DNA of 64,000 nucleotides. Source: Scolanthus callimorphus. Taxonomy: Eukaryota > Cnidaria > Anthozoa > Actiniaria > Edwardsiidae. Positions 54,292 through 64,000 of this stretch are shown piece after piece (the first letter of the stretch is position 1; each line of letters starts with the position of its first letter). The position numbers and the translations under genes were made by a program. The stretch is taken from positions 15,479,646 through 15,543,645 of the forward strand of contig CM066919.1 of assembly GCA_033964015.1 (NCBI GenBank), in the 5' to 3' direction. The notes under the pieces are model-generated. The model was not told the DNA's origin, made no database searches, and worked only from the letters and a program-made list of their open reading frames with translations.

Positions 54292-55462
54292 GATACATGT
54301 GTTTATAAAAAGGCTTCTATATCAAGTTCCCGACCTTGAATCCTTTAACAAGGGGCGCGACGTTTATTTGGCATTTCGTGCTGACGTCAGCAACGTACTT
54401 CACAAGACCCACAAAGAAACTCAGGACGACGAGGCCATGCTCTTTGCGAAGACGTCAGCTATCATACGTAAAAACTTACTGGAAAATGAGTATATATTTG
54501 ATGGTTCCTTTGAACACAACTGTCAATCACGTTCCGTCCCAGCTTCGTTACTATCTCTAGTTAAGATGATCTTGTACGGTCCCAATACTGAAGATCAAGC
54601 GGAGTGCGCGTCAAAGAGGCAGCCTGCTCTTACAATCGCTCAGCTGGTACAATTTAACACGTACTGCTGGTCGCCGTGACGGAGAAATTAAACGGGAACG
54701 GCGGAACAAGTCTCGCGAATCACCTCTCCCCATTTACGTAGGAGTAGCTGTACATGCTAAGACCCGTAGCCGTGACCTTGTCGAGACTCTCATTAAACTG
54801 GGTTTATCCGTATCCTATGACAGGGTTTTAGCAATCTCCACGGACCTTGGTAACGAAGTTTGCCGTCGATACTACGAAGAAGGCGCCGTGTGTCCACCAA
54901 ACCTCCGTCTTGGTCTTTTTACGACGGCCGTCGTAGATAATATTGATCACAACCCAAGTTCCACCACCGCCAATGACTCCTTCCACGGTATTGGAATATC
55001 TTTGTTTCAACGACCCTCTGTCGATATACCCGGCACACAGCGGACACGAATCACAATAACGAACAGCGGTGATAACTCGGCTATCAAGGAACTCCCCGCC
55101 ACATATACAGAGGTTGTACGGGTGGCAGGACCCTTGGCAAACCCAAGCACCCTACCTCGGCATGCGATCTCAAATCCAACGAAAACGCCTCTTGTCGTGG
55201 CAACGCACAAGAAGCAGTCTGGCTAAAACATGCACGTGTTGAAGTATCCGAAGACAAACCTGTCGATCAAAACACTCAAGTTTCTTGGGCAGCTTTCAAC
55301 TCCCATCAGCAATACAGCGCAGATCCGCCACCTGCAGCCATCAGTGCTCTCTTGCCCCTGTTCCCTGATCAGGCGAAATCTGTTGCCATGATACGGCATG
55401 CAATGAACGTAATACAACTTTCAGTGTGCTCAACCAGGGTCAAGTGCCTGTTATAGCATTTG

Positions 55463-56040
55463 ACCAGCCTCTCTATGCCACAGCTAAAGAGATTCAATGG
55501 ACGTGGCCTGGAGAGTACGGCGAGGAGAAGTTTGTTGTCATGTTTGGCGGCCTTCCTGTCGAAATGGCATTCTTAAAGGTAATCTTTAAAGTGTAGTATG
55601 CTTTACTTACCATAATAGCACATTTTGTATCCAGTATGCCTTTATATTATTGACGTTAGTTGTGAAAAAGGGAGATACCTGTACTAGACGTCTCATTGTT
55701 TTATTGAGGGTGCTTGGAGACTGGCTCGAGGGGAGTGGATGGGCAGTTGCCACCAGCCTCTCTATGCCGTAGCTAAAGAGATTCAATGGACGTGGCCTGG
55801 AGAGTACGGCGAGGAGAAGTTTGTTGTCATGTTTGGCGGCCTTCATGTCGAAATGGCATTCTTAAAGGTAATCTTTAAAGTGTAGTTTGCTTTACTTACC
55901 ATAATAGCACATTTTGTATCCAGTATGCCTTTATATTATTGACGTTAGTTGTGAAAAAGGGAGATACCTGTACTAGACGTCTTATTGTTTTTTTGAAGGT
56001 GCTTGGAGACTGGCTCGAGGGGAGTGGATGGGCAGTTGCC
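55463..56040 (+). repeat. 289-bp tandem duplication across an exon-intron border
   Basis: ACCAGCCTCTCTATGCC starts at 55463 and again at 55752. Each unit holds the exon end (donor at 55578 and at 55867), an 130-bp intron and the first codons of the next exon. The units differ at only a handful of sites, so the duplication is recent compared with the gene. Confidence 0.9.
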
Positions 56041-56175
56041 CTTGCTGATGCGAATGTAGCCTTACCGGGTACTGCAGAGTCTTTTCTTAAGGCGACCAGC
56101 GTAACGCGCACCCGTAGAGCACATCAAGTTACAGCCTGTGCGTTGTTTATCCTTCTCCAAAAAGCATATGACAGG

Positions 56176-56446
56176 TGAATTAACTTTTAAATACATGAAA
56201 TATTGTATCATTATTTTTTTCCACAATTTACAAATTCGCGCGCTCTGATTGGCTCGCGAGCGTTCCGGAATCCTACAATCTGGCCACTCGATACCGGATC
56301 GCTCGCGCACGTTTTATTCGTGCCGTGAATAATATTGTATCATTCACTGATACGATTTTTATTCACTGGTGTTATCACATGGTATCTGGTCACAGTATAC
56401 AATAAAATTGCTTTAATCTTGCAGCGATTAATTAATTTAATCTTGC
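56176..56446 (+). other. Intron of copy 2 with a small hairpin
   Basis: Bounded by GACAG|GTGAAT and CTTGCAG|C. GCGCGCTCTGATTGGCTCGC and a matching GCGCACG side with ATTCGTG form a loose inverted repeat around 56236-56340. Confidence 0.55.
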
Positions 56447-58894
56447 AGCTTTGTAGATGAGACACATGGCAACTTAACCCTGGACCAGTGGTGCGAGCAG
56501 CAACGGTCGGCTGTACCCCAGTTTCTGTACTGGCACACTGCTCTGCAGCTTGAGCTTCTCCTCTTTGTCTTCCTGAAGTCCCTCCGGCTGGCAGACTTTG
56601 AAATGTATGTCGACGCGTTATATAAGATGCTTCCCTGGTTCTTCGCCATGAACCATACCAATTATGCTCGCTTGCTACCAATACATGTGCGTGACATGCG
56701 CGAGCTTGAAATGAAGTCACCGGGAGTAGCTGACGCATTCAAAAAGGGCCTTTTTACCGTTGCTAAGACCACCCGACGATTTTCATGCATAGCCATCGAT
56801 CAAGCCCACGAGCAAAACAACGCGATAGTAAAGGGTGACGGAGGCGCCGTCGGTTTGACAGAAAATGCTTCCGCTCTCCGTCGATGGATGCTTTCTGGTC
56901 CGGAGATGGCCCGACTTGTAAACGAGTTAGAGGCGAGCATGGTCCCTACAACGACATCCGAGTCAACCCACCATCACGAATCTGAAAGATCCTTCCAAGC
57001 AACCTTTCTTAAAGACGTCAAGTCCCTCGTGCAAGTAACCGAAGAGTTCGGAAATCCATTCAAAGAGGAGAGCAAGGACTCAATCGTCTTGGATACCAAG
57101 GCTGTGGCGGGCGAGGACGGTGTGTCAAGGATGCAGCAGATGGAAGGTCTCGGGAAGAAGGAATGTGATACATATATAGCAGAGCGGTTGATGCAGCAAA
57201 AGAAGCCTCAGATCCCATCAGATCCCATCACAAGAAACAAGCTCTCCTTCTTCGAGGGCCCAACAAAGAAGAAGCCATCGAAAACCCAACAGCAACTATC
57301 TTCTATGAAGAACGATTGCTCACTATTCTCGAGGCTCTTCATTGCTTGCCAAACAAGACATGGTGACCTCGTCGAGTTTTTCAAGCATGAAAACCAAGCC
57401 TGTCCCCCTTCTCTGTCAGATGGAGGAGATCTTCGTCTTCCAAGGCAGAAATCGGACCTCGCGTCTTGTTTGCAAGAGCTGACGACTCCACAGGGAGTCA
57501 CCAACTGACGTAGTTCTCGTGATAGATGGTGCGGCATTGGTCAACATGTTGAAGCACCAGAGAGAAGATAGAACCTTCTCTGGCTATGCTCGCTCTTTTA
57601 TTACCTATGTAAATGCTCAGCTGCAGAATGTGGCACGAGTTGATATTGTTTGGGACGAATATCAGGGGACAAGCTTGAAGGGAACTACCCGAAGAAAGCG
57701 CGGTCAAGGAGTAAGACAGCGAGTTGCACTTGACAACAAGCTTCCTAGAAATTGGAGCGAGTTTCTAAGAGATGGGCGCAATAAGGAAGAACTGTTCAGA
57801 CTCCTTGCGGAATACACCACAACAAGCACATGACACGAAAAGCAGGCAGTTTCATCACACGGCAAAAATGTGCTTACCAACATCCCCCTCGACAACATAA
57901 CCAGACTTGCACCTTGCTCAAAAGAAGAAGCCGATACCTGGATGTTCCTGCATGTGGCAGACGCAATTCAGTCGGGTTTTAGAAAGGTCGTTGTGCGCAC
58001 AGTTGATACCGATGTGCTCGTGTTAGCAGTTGCTTTGCTGGATAAGCTTTATACGCTAACAGAGGAAAGCATCCAGCTTTGGGTGTCATTTGGTACAGGT
58101 GTGAATCTGCGTTTCCTTGCAGCTCACGATATCGCAAATTCATTTGTCAACGGCGCTGCACTTGGACTTCTACGCGTTCCACGCATTTACCGGGTGCGAC
58201 ACCGTGTCATGCTTCCACGGCAGGGGAAAGAAGAGGGCCCTCGACATCTGGAAATGCTTTTCAGAAGTGACACCTGTGTTCATAGCGTTGTCAAAAGCCC
58301 AAGAGGAAATAGAAGACGAGTGGATGGCGTTACTCGAGCGTTTCGTTGTTCTGATGTATGACAGAACAAGTAACAGCAAAGACGTCAACGACGCCAGAAT
58401 GCAGTTATTTACCAGGAATTCCGGCAAGTTCGACGCAATTCCACCCACACAAGATGCTTTGCTCCAGCATGTTAAACGCTCTGCCTACCAAGCCGGCCAT
58501 ATCTGGGGTCAAGCTCTCGAACCGAGCCCAAACATTCCAAGTCCACAACATTGGGGCTGGGTTCTTGACGACGGAGAATGGAGACCCTTGTGGACCACAA
58601 TACCGGAGATCACTAAGTCATGCCAAGAATTGGTCAAGTGCGGATGTAAGAAGGGATGTCGAGGAAATTGCAGCTGCCGCAAAGTTAATCTCCACTGCAC
58701 AGCTCTTTGCAAATGCCAAGATGAATGCGAGAATCGATAGAACCGCGATCACTCAAAGTGGGTGTAAACATTGAATGAGATGCCGTCATTTTATCATACA
58801 TTTCAATCCTCAACAATAAAATCAAGTTGTCTGTGTGCAATTTACCTGTACTACTTTTTCATCTTGTTTTATGTCTGATTCTGATCCATTTTGC

Positions 58895-59130
58895 GTAGTT
58901 AGAGTCAATTTCAATTTTACTTCCGGTTCAAGATGGCCGCCATTTTGAAAAAAAAAGCCATTTTCGCCTCTTGTTTCGCATATTTTCAATCATGAACGCG
59001 AAAATTGAGTTATGTTTGTTTAATTCACCTATGGCTTTTTGATAATGGTAGCTTTTTGATTTAGATACAATTTCCATAGTTCTAGTCAATATCAATTCTA
59101 CTTCCGGTTCAAAATGGCCGCCATTTTGAA
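58895..59130 (+). promoter_or_regulatory. Twofold ETS + YY1 motif repeat, 181 bp apart
   Basis: ACTTCCGGTTCAAGATGGCC continuing GCCATTTTGA lies at about 58919-58948, and a near-identical copy (CAAAATGGCCGCC) at 59100-59129. ACTTCCGG is an ETS/GABP site and AAGATGGCCGCC a YY1 site; together they form a typical metazoan core promoter pair. They lie directly downstream of the PIN-like/CXC gene and may belong to its 3' region or to a separate promoter repeat. Confidence 0.5.
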
Positions 59131-59249
59131 TAATTACCTTTAACTGTGCAAAACTGCAATTTCAGGTTTGCCTCCATAGCCTTTCTTTTTTGCCATCTTG
59201 AAAACTGTCTCTGTGCCAAATTCATGCTTTTAACAGAAAGTGAACAATT

Positions 59250-59870
59250 CAAGCACCTATCTGCCCTACTATTACGCTAGTGTCATATGGTCGTCTTGCG
59301 ACAAAGAGTCGCAGTATAAAGTTTTAAAGCTTCAAAAGCGTGCAGCAAGAACAATTTTGTATGCGGACCGTTTGGACTCATCAGTCGAACTTTTTAACAG
59401 ACTCTAATGGTTTCCTTTTTATGAGCAATGCAAAGTAGATACATGCGCCGTAATGTACAAGCGCATTCACGGCATTGTCCCGAGTTATCTTCAAGAGCAC
59501 CTTCTCATTAACAGTAGTCGCCATTCAAGAAATACGAGATACAGTAATTTTAATGCTATTTGCCCTAGATATAAACGCGAAACCGAGGGCGGGCGCACAT
59601 TTGTGGTTTCCGCATCCAAGTTATGGAATAGTCTAAGACTAGATGCTAGAAAGGTGGACTCTCTCGGATGTTTTAAGAACGTTTTAAGAATTTATGGAGC
59701 AAAGCATTTCAGGACCAGCAGTTTTTACCACATTTTAATATTTAATTATTTATATATTTTTGAACTTTTTAATTACTCGTTTTTTCTCATCTGTTTTATT
59801 ATTACTGTTATATATATATATATAGGCCATTTTAATCTGCATGCAGTTTGTAAATAGTTTATATTGTAAT
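59250..59870 (+). pseudogene. LINE RT C-terminal fragment with TA-repeat tail
   Basis: The frame reads YYASVIWSSCDKESQYKVLK, then LQKRAARTIL, and after a stop at 59405 continues MYKRIHGIVPSYLQEHLL, SRNTRYSNF and GGRTFVVSASKLWNSL. This is the end of a CR1/L2/Jockey-type RT (the WNSL block). A TATATATATATA run at 59809-59822 lies in its 3' region. It is 5'-truncated. Confidence 0.7.
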
Positions 59871-59896
59871 ATTTGTAGATAGAGGGCCACAAGGTT

Positions 59897-60638
59897 CATC
59901 GGGCACAATCCAGCGACATGCATCCGGGACTGTACGGTTAAGCGCCGCCAAATTTGAAAGCTAATTAGACATAACTACAGACAAAACGGAGCTAAACTGC
60001 TGACCTTGACTATAATATTGTCAAATTGTGATGTTGCTAGTTTTTCTGTAAAACAGCTGAAAGTTGATTTCTGTAGTTTAAATATCAAAGAAGACATTTT
60101 GCCTGATAACTGTTAGTAATGATTTATTTTTTCTTCCCCCACGACAAGGTGGATTTTGGTGTTTTTAGCCATTTTCAGTGGGGAAAAAATATTCAGAGCT
60201 AGTTTTACGCTCTGCCAAGTACTTTTTATCAGTTGCTGAAAACGGATATTAACGGTTCTGATTGTGAAGAAATGATTTTCACCGTCTTTGCTCAGTTAGA
60301 GCGGGATTTTACTTCCCCCAGAGAGAGATTTTGTTGTAGGCACACGAATTAGGTCGCCATCTTAAGTCGAAGTTCCCGCTTTTGGTTTGAATCCGAATAA
60401 TAATGAGTCGCATCTCCCTCGAGACGAGTCTAACAAAAGAATCCAAAACAAAAAGAAAAGCCAAGAGTATTCAGCCTTTTGTTTAGGTGACGACCCTTTT
60501 GTTGTGGCAAATAAAAGAGCTCCAAGACATGGTAATACCACCAGGAGCTGAGCGACGAGCTCACTCACGCATAGCCAAGTCATGAGATTTGTTTTGGTTT
60601 GCTTGATGTCGCTAAGAACAATAGGATTGTGCCCGATG
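59897..60638. mobile_element. Non-autonomous DNA transposon with CATCGGGCACAATCC ends
   Basis: CATCGGGCACAATCC at 59897 and GGATTGTGCCCGATG at 60624-60638 are perfect 15-bp inverted repeats. The match continues with AGCGACAT on both sides once a 10-base insertion in the right arm is allowed. The 742-bp interior has no convincing gene; CTTCCCCCA and TTCAGTGGGGAAAAA recur. The superfamily is unknown and no clear duplication was seen. Confidence 0.65.
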
Positions 60639-60679
60639 TATTAGCCTTTGGCTATTTAGTGCTCCCTGTTTAAATAGTC

Positions 60680-60995
60680 TTTAATATATAGATTTAGCCA
60701 CTGGCTAAAAGCGGAGCTCCCGGTTACATATTTTTCTGTGTTAATGAAACAAAAACAAGGTTGCCATTGTAGATAGCTTGTCACAGTATGCTTTACAAGA
60801 AAAATGTCTCTTGATATGTATACAGTGTCTTCTTTGGTATGTTACTACACTGGCACAATAAAGCTTGGCCTGTCGTCAAGTAGGGTAAAGAAACTTCCTT
60901 CAGAAAAAATAGCATACTTAACCCCTCCCAATGGAATGATTCTAACAAAGAACAAAAGTGCAATAAAGAGAAAAGTAATTATTTGCCATGAGTTT
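60680..60995 (-). repeat. Inverted 3' fragment of the 128-bp-unit repeat family
   Basis: GATTTAGCCACTGGCTAAAA and GCGGAGCTCCCGG are the reverse complement of the family's right end at 32915-32935. ATGTCTCTTGATATGTATAC and TGCAATAAAGAGAAAA match, inverted, the segments at 25290-25310 and 25133-25146. The tandem-unit core is missing. Confidence 0.75.
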
Positions 60996-62663
60996 TTTAT
61001 AAATTTGAATCACAATATACATGTCCCATTTATTACATGAGCAGTGTATTTTTACTAAAATATGTCATTCCAGAAAATACCAATACCCTACCCCTTTCTT
61101 ATACCTCTAGCCTGAAAACCCTACCCCTTTCGGGTCGAGCATCCCCGTACAATCCAATATATGGTATACCATGAATGAGAATGAGCTTTCCACTCATACA
61201 GCTGCACCTTCTTTTTAATTTATTAAGAATTCCACTGAATGGTAAGGGGGGTGGCCTAGAAGCTCAGAAGGGAGGGGCATCCACTTTTGAACATATTTTC
61301 TTGTTTTCCCCAACCCCCCACATTGCCATACATAATGTCTATCAGCCCCCTCACTTATGTTCTGCCTCCCATGTACTACAGCCATTATGTTAATATTATT
61401 TTTGTCTTATGCCATGGATGGCCTGTCCAAGAGCGATAATTGAAATAGAATAGGAACCCATTAAAAATGTTGAAACTATAACACAAATCTTCTTTTCCTG
61501 TCTATTTACCAAATGAAAGCATATAGCCATGGATATTATTATACATTTTAGTAACGGAACATACTGGAGTCCCATTATCTTTGTAAAAGCCATAAAAATA
61601 ATGAAAACATTAAATCAAGGATGAATAACATTCAAACTTTCAGATTCACCACTTTAAAAGGAATGTATTGATTGAAGCAAGGTTGATTTTTTAACACTCC
61701 ATAATTACCATGTCTCTGTTTGATTGTCCAGGAGGCACACAGGGCACACACACACAGAAGCATCGTTTTTGACACACTTATGCTATGGTAGTATTTTATG
61801 TAGTATTTTATGATATGGTAGTATTTTAGAAATTATTTGCTTCTGATCGATTAAAAATATGCTTAGGAATGTTTTATGTGGATAAGTGTCCAGCAGGCAC
61901 TAATTCAAGGATTTATGGTGCGTTAACAGTGTCAGGGCCGTAGCGCTTACCAGTTTTTCCCCAAACAACCCTTAAAACTCCCAATTTTGCACCCTGCATT
62001 TCAAAGTTCTCCCAAACATGCGGCAAATTCACATTCAGGCAAAAGAGTTTAAACTTTTTTTAAAAACTGCTTTGAGGGTTTGTGGACGTCTGACATTTTT
62101 TGGGGGGTATGAAATTTGTAGTAGAAGGAATTTTTTGGGTTTAAAATATCTTGTTCTAAGAAAATATGCCTAAATTTTGTTTCTTTTCCTGTATTAAGAT
62201 AATCAATTTTCAGATTCCCCTTCAACTGTGAATGATGCACTTTGTCAGTTGTTCCCAGCATGTCTGGCTTTATAAAGTATAAGTACTTACACTTTATTTA
62301 CAATGTAAAAACTAACTTTTTTTAATGATTTGGGAGACAAAAATAATCTCAAATAAACTTGCGCTACCTACAACATATATGCCTAATATGTTCGTGCCTG
62401 ATCCGACAGTGAAACAGAATAATCTAATGATTACTTGCCTGTTACATGCGGTAAACACTGTGAAGCCAGAAAAACATAAGCTGGAAACCTACAAATTAAA
62501 TGAAGCAGTCAATTATTCCTCAGTCAAACCTCAGGGCTTAGCGAAATGGATAAAATATTCCACAATTCTAAGAACAACAGGTTAATAAACTCAAGAATTA
62601 CTGTACCTTGCCTAATCGGAAGTTCGGAGATTGCATTGCAGAGTCATTGTTTGATGACCAAAG
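60996..62663. other. No recognised gene or element
   Basis: AT-rich DNA with a CA run (61738-61758) and three close repeats of TGGTAGTATTTTA (61787-61829). Open frames here lack known motifs. Confidence 0.45.
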
Positions 62664-62878
62664 CAGGGACGTCAACTCTCCCGGTTTTGCCGGGAGTCTC
62701 CCGGTTTTTAAGTAAAATCTCCCGGTTTTCTTTTGAAAAAAAAACGATTTTTTTTTGCTTCTGGACCTTAAAAGAACGCTAAATACAGCGAAAATGATAG
62801 ACATAGGTCTTTTCCTGCCTCAAAAGCCCAATATTTTGGTGTCTCAAGGTTTTTCGAGCGGCAAGGTTGACGTCCCTG
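62664..62878. mobile_element. Short transposon with CAGGGACGTCAAC ends (hAT-like)
   Basis: CAGGGACGTCAAC at 62664 and GTTGACGTCCCTG ending at 62878 are perfect 13-bp inverted repeats, flanked by CCAAAG on both sides (62658-62663 and 62879-62884). CTCCCGGTTTT occurs three times inside. CAGGG ends suggest hAT, but hAT elements normally make 8-bp duplications, so the assignment is open. Confidence 0.75.
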
Positions 62879-62884
62879 CCAAAG

Positions 62885-63944
62885 TAAAGTTCGATGATGG
62901 CGTTCTTCATTCAAGGCATGGCTGCCTATGGGCAAGCAAATACCTAAATTCTCCCTAAGTACAATAATTATCGCTCAAAGCTATGGCAACGGAAGTAGAA
63001 TCACTGTCAAACTGAAATCACTTAAAAACTTGCGTGTTACACTTGGAATCCTCAAACAAACAAGTAACGTAAATCTCCCGACAGCCACCATCGTTTTTAA
63101 TGAACTTTCTTCATTTTCTAACTAGGGTAGCGAGCCGCCGGGACGCCAAAAACTTGGAACGAAAATTTAAAAGAAAATTAAAAGTTAAAAAAAAAAATGT
63201 TAATAAAACTAAGGTTGAATTTTAAAGTTTTTCGTGAGGACCTACCTTGAGAATATTTTTTCCTTGCACAGCACGACGACAGTCTTCTGAGTTTCGACCT
63301 TCGTTCTTCTTCCCGCGCTGTCGTTCTATCTTTCCTTCTGAGATTCTGAGAAGGAAAATGTTCTTGACACTTTTTCCGTTTTTTTATCTTCAGGTTTCGT
63401 TATGTTGGCTAGGGTACTTTCGTCCCCCTACTGAAGACATAATTTTTCGTTCTCTCTCGATCGACGGCCGTTGTTGTCTTCCGACATGTCATTTGCTCAC
63501 TGCTGGTTCTTCTCTCTCACTCTTCGCCCTAAGACTTCGTTTCTTTTTCCTTCGTGAAACTCCCGTGTTCATCGACATATCCATCTCGACGTTTCGACCT
63601 CATCGCAGTAAATTTGACTTTTAGACTTAGTCTAAAATACCTTGAAATGAGGCTGCTTGTCACAGAAACGTTTCATTTTTTTCGTGAAGAGCAAGAAAAC
63701 AAATTCCTTCTCTTGTCGAAAATTCTTCCCTGCTTAGCAGAGCCAGAGGCCTCTTCTCTCTGTATTTCGCTGGTGGAAAAAAAAAATCCCTTGCAAATAA
63801 AATTCAAGGCGCGCGCGTGCTCATTTTCCCGCTCAAAACTGATGGGTTTCCTGTGCGACGACGGACACACACACAACCGGAAGTCCATGAAAATCAAGGT
63901 CGATGGGTATACACTTTTCTGTTATGTTTCCTTCTTCTCCTGCA
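62885..63944. other. No recognised gene
   Basis: CT-rich stretches (63240-63600) give open frames rich in Phe and Ser without known motifs, probably a composition effect. Nothing else is supported. Confidence 0.45.
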
Positions 63945-63949
63945 TGTAG

Positions 63950-64000
63950 CTATGGGGCTCCGCTACGCGGGCGCCTTCGGCGCCCGCGGGAGCTCCGCTA
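63950..64000 (-). repeat. Inverted left end of the 128-bp-unit repeat family
   Basis: Read on minus, the window ends with TAGCGGAGCTCCCGCGGGCG then a GAAGG-type hairpin and TAGCGGAGCCCCATAG, the same design as at 24415 and 15237. The element continues beyond the window. Confidence 0.65.

Larger units (their letters stand above)
54292..58740 (+). pseudogene. PIN-like/CXC family, copy 2: nearly full-length but decayed
   Basis: From 54292 the blocks FDGSFEHNCQSRSVPASLL, LGLSVSYDRVLAIS and NIDHNPSSTTANDSFHG appear in several frames; then GEEKFVVMFGGLPVEMAFLK ends at a GTAATC donor (55578). Exon 55999-56175 (GDWLEGSGWAVAL) ends at GTGAAT, and the next exon starts at 56447 after TTGCAG. Later blocks: DQAHEQNNAIVKGDGGAVGL, KNDCSLFSRL, VIDGAALVNML, VWDEYQ, KEEADTWMFLHVADA, VDTDVLVLAV and FHAFTGCDTVSCF. 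The last five resemble the acidic motifs of PIN/FEN nucleases in order. A CXC-type cluster (CGCKKGC, CSCRK, CTALCKC) ends at TAG 58738-58740. Frameshifts near 54670, 55130, 57505 and 58150 and a TGA at 57831 break it. Confidence 0.7.

Noticed and set aside
63247..63949. Open frames at 63247-63949
   Set aside because: CT-rich composition, no motifs, and overlapping frames of similar length on both strands.

Overview
The window looks like nuclear DNA of an anthozoan cnidarian, most likely a stony coral. It is AT-rich, has introns with GT/AG borders, shows no bacterial operon structure, and carries repeat families I associate with coral and sea-anemone genomes. That identification is an inference. 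I see no conserved single-copy host gene. Nearly every coding signal belongs to a transposable element (TE) or a transposon-like gene, and most copies are broken by frameshifts, stops or later insertions.

Layout. 0.1-3.8 kb: an L2/CR1-type LINE 3' end, two exons of an unknown gene, a small inverted-repeat element and a Crypton-like tyrosine recombinase relic. 4-7.1 kb: an L1/Tx1-like LINE on the minus strand with its reverse transcriptase (RT) lost. 7.2-9.8 kb: an RTE-type LINE split by a tRNA-derived SINE. 10-11.4 kb: pieces of another LINE and of a Ty3/gypsy integrase. 11.5-12.3 kb: the last exons of a probable Myb/SANT-like gene with intact splicing. 14.7-19.0 kb: a large spliced gene with a transposase-like D-D-D core, a C2H2 finger and a SAP-like end. 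21.3-24.1 kb: a PIF/Harbinger transposase in two exons.

24.4-45.0 kb is a set of nested insertions that can be read base by base. Two head-to-tail copies of a repeat with 128-bp internal units each carry an insertion. Copy 1 holds a young BEL/Pao LTR retrotransposon (528-bp LTRs, two differences seen, 5-bp target duplication AAGCC). Copy 2 holds a 10.3-kb ISL2EU-type DNA transposon (13-bp terminal repeats, AT duplication). Its two genes, a SWIM-YqaJ-PHD-PHD-Ulp1 protein and a THAP transposase, start near opposite ends and converge. A CR1/L2-like LINE with a 2A-like peptide lies inside it.

45.4-46.4 kb: the 3' end of a Ty3/gypsy element. 48.3-49.6 and 54.3-58.7 kb: two copies of a large unnamed cnidarian gene family with N-terminal Cys/His modules, a PIN/FEN-like nuclease signature and a C-terminal CXC cysteine cluster; a Penelope-like element interrupts the first. 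59-64 kb: a LINE tail, short terminal-repeat elements and more ends of the 128-bp-unit repeat family.

The most interesting candidates for an undescribed system are the 14.7-19.0 kb transposase-like family, the PIN-like/CXC family, and the nuclease-reader-protease partner gene of the ISL2EU element. Family names rest on motifs read by eye; no database search was possible.
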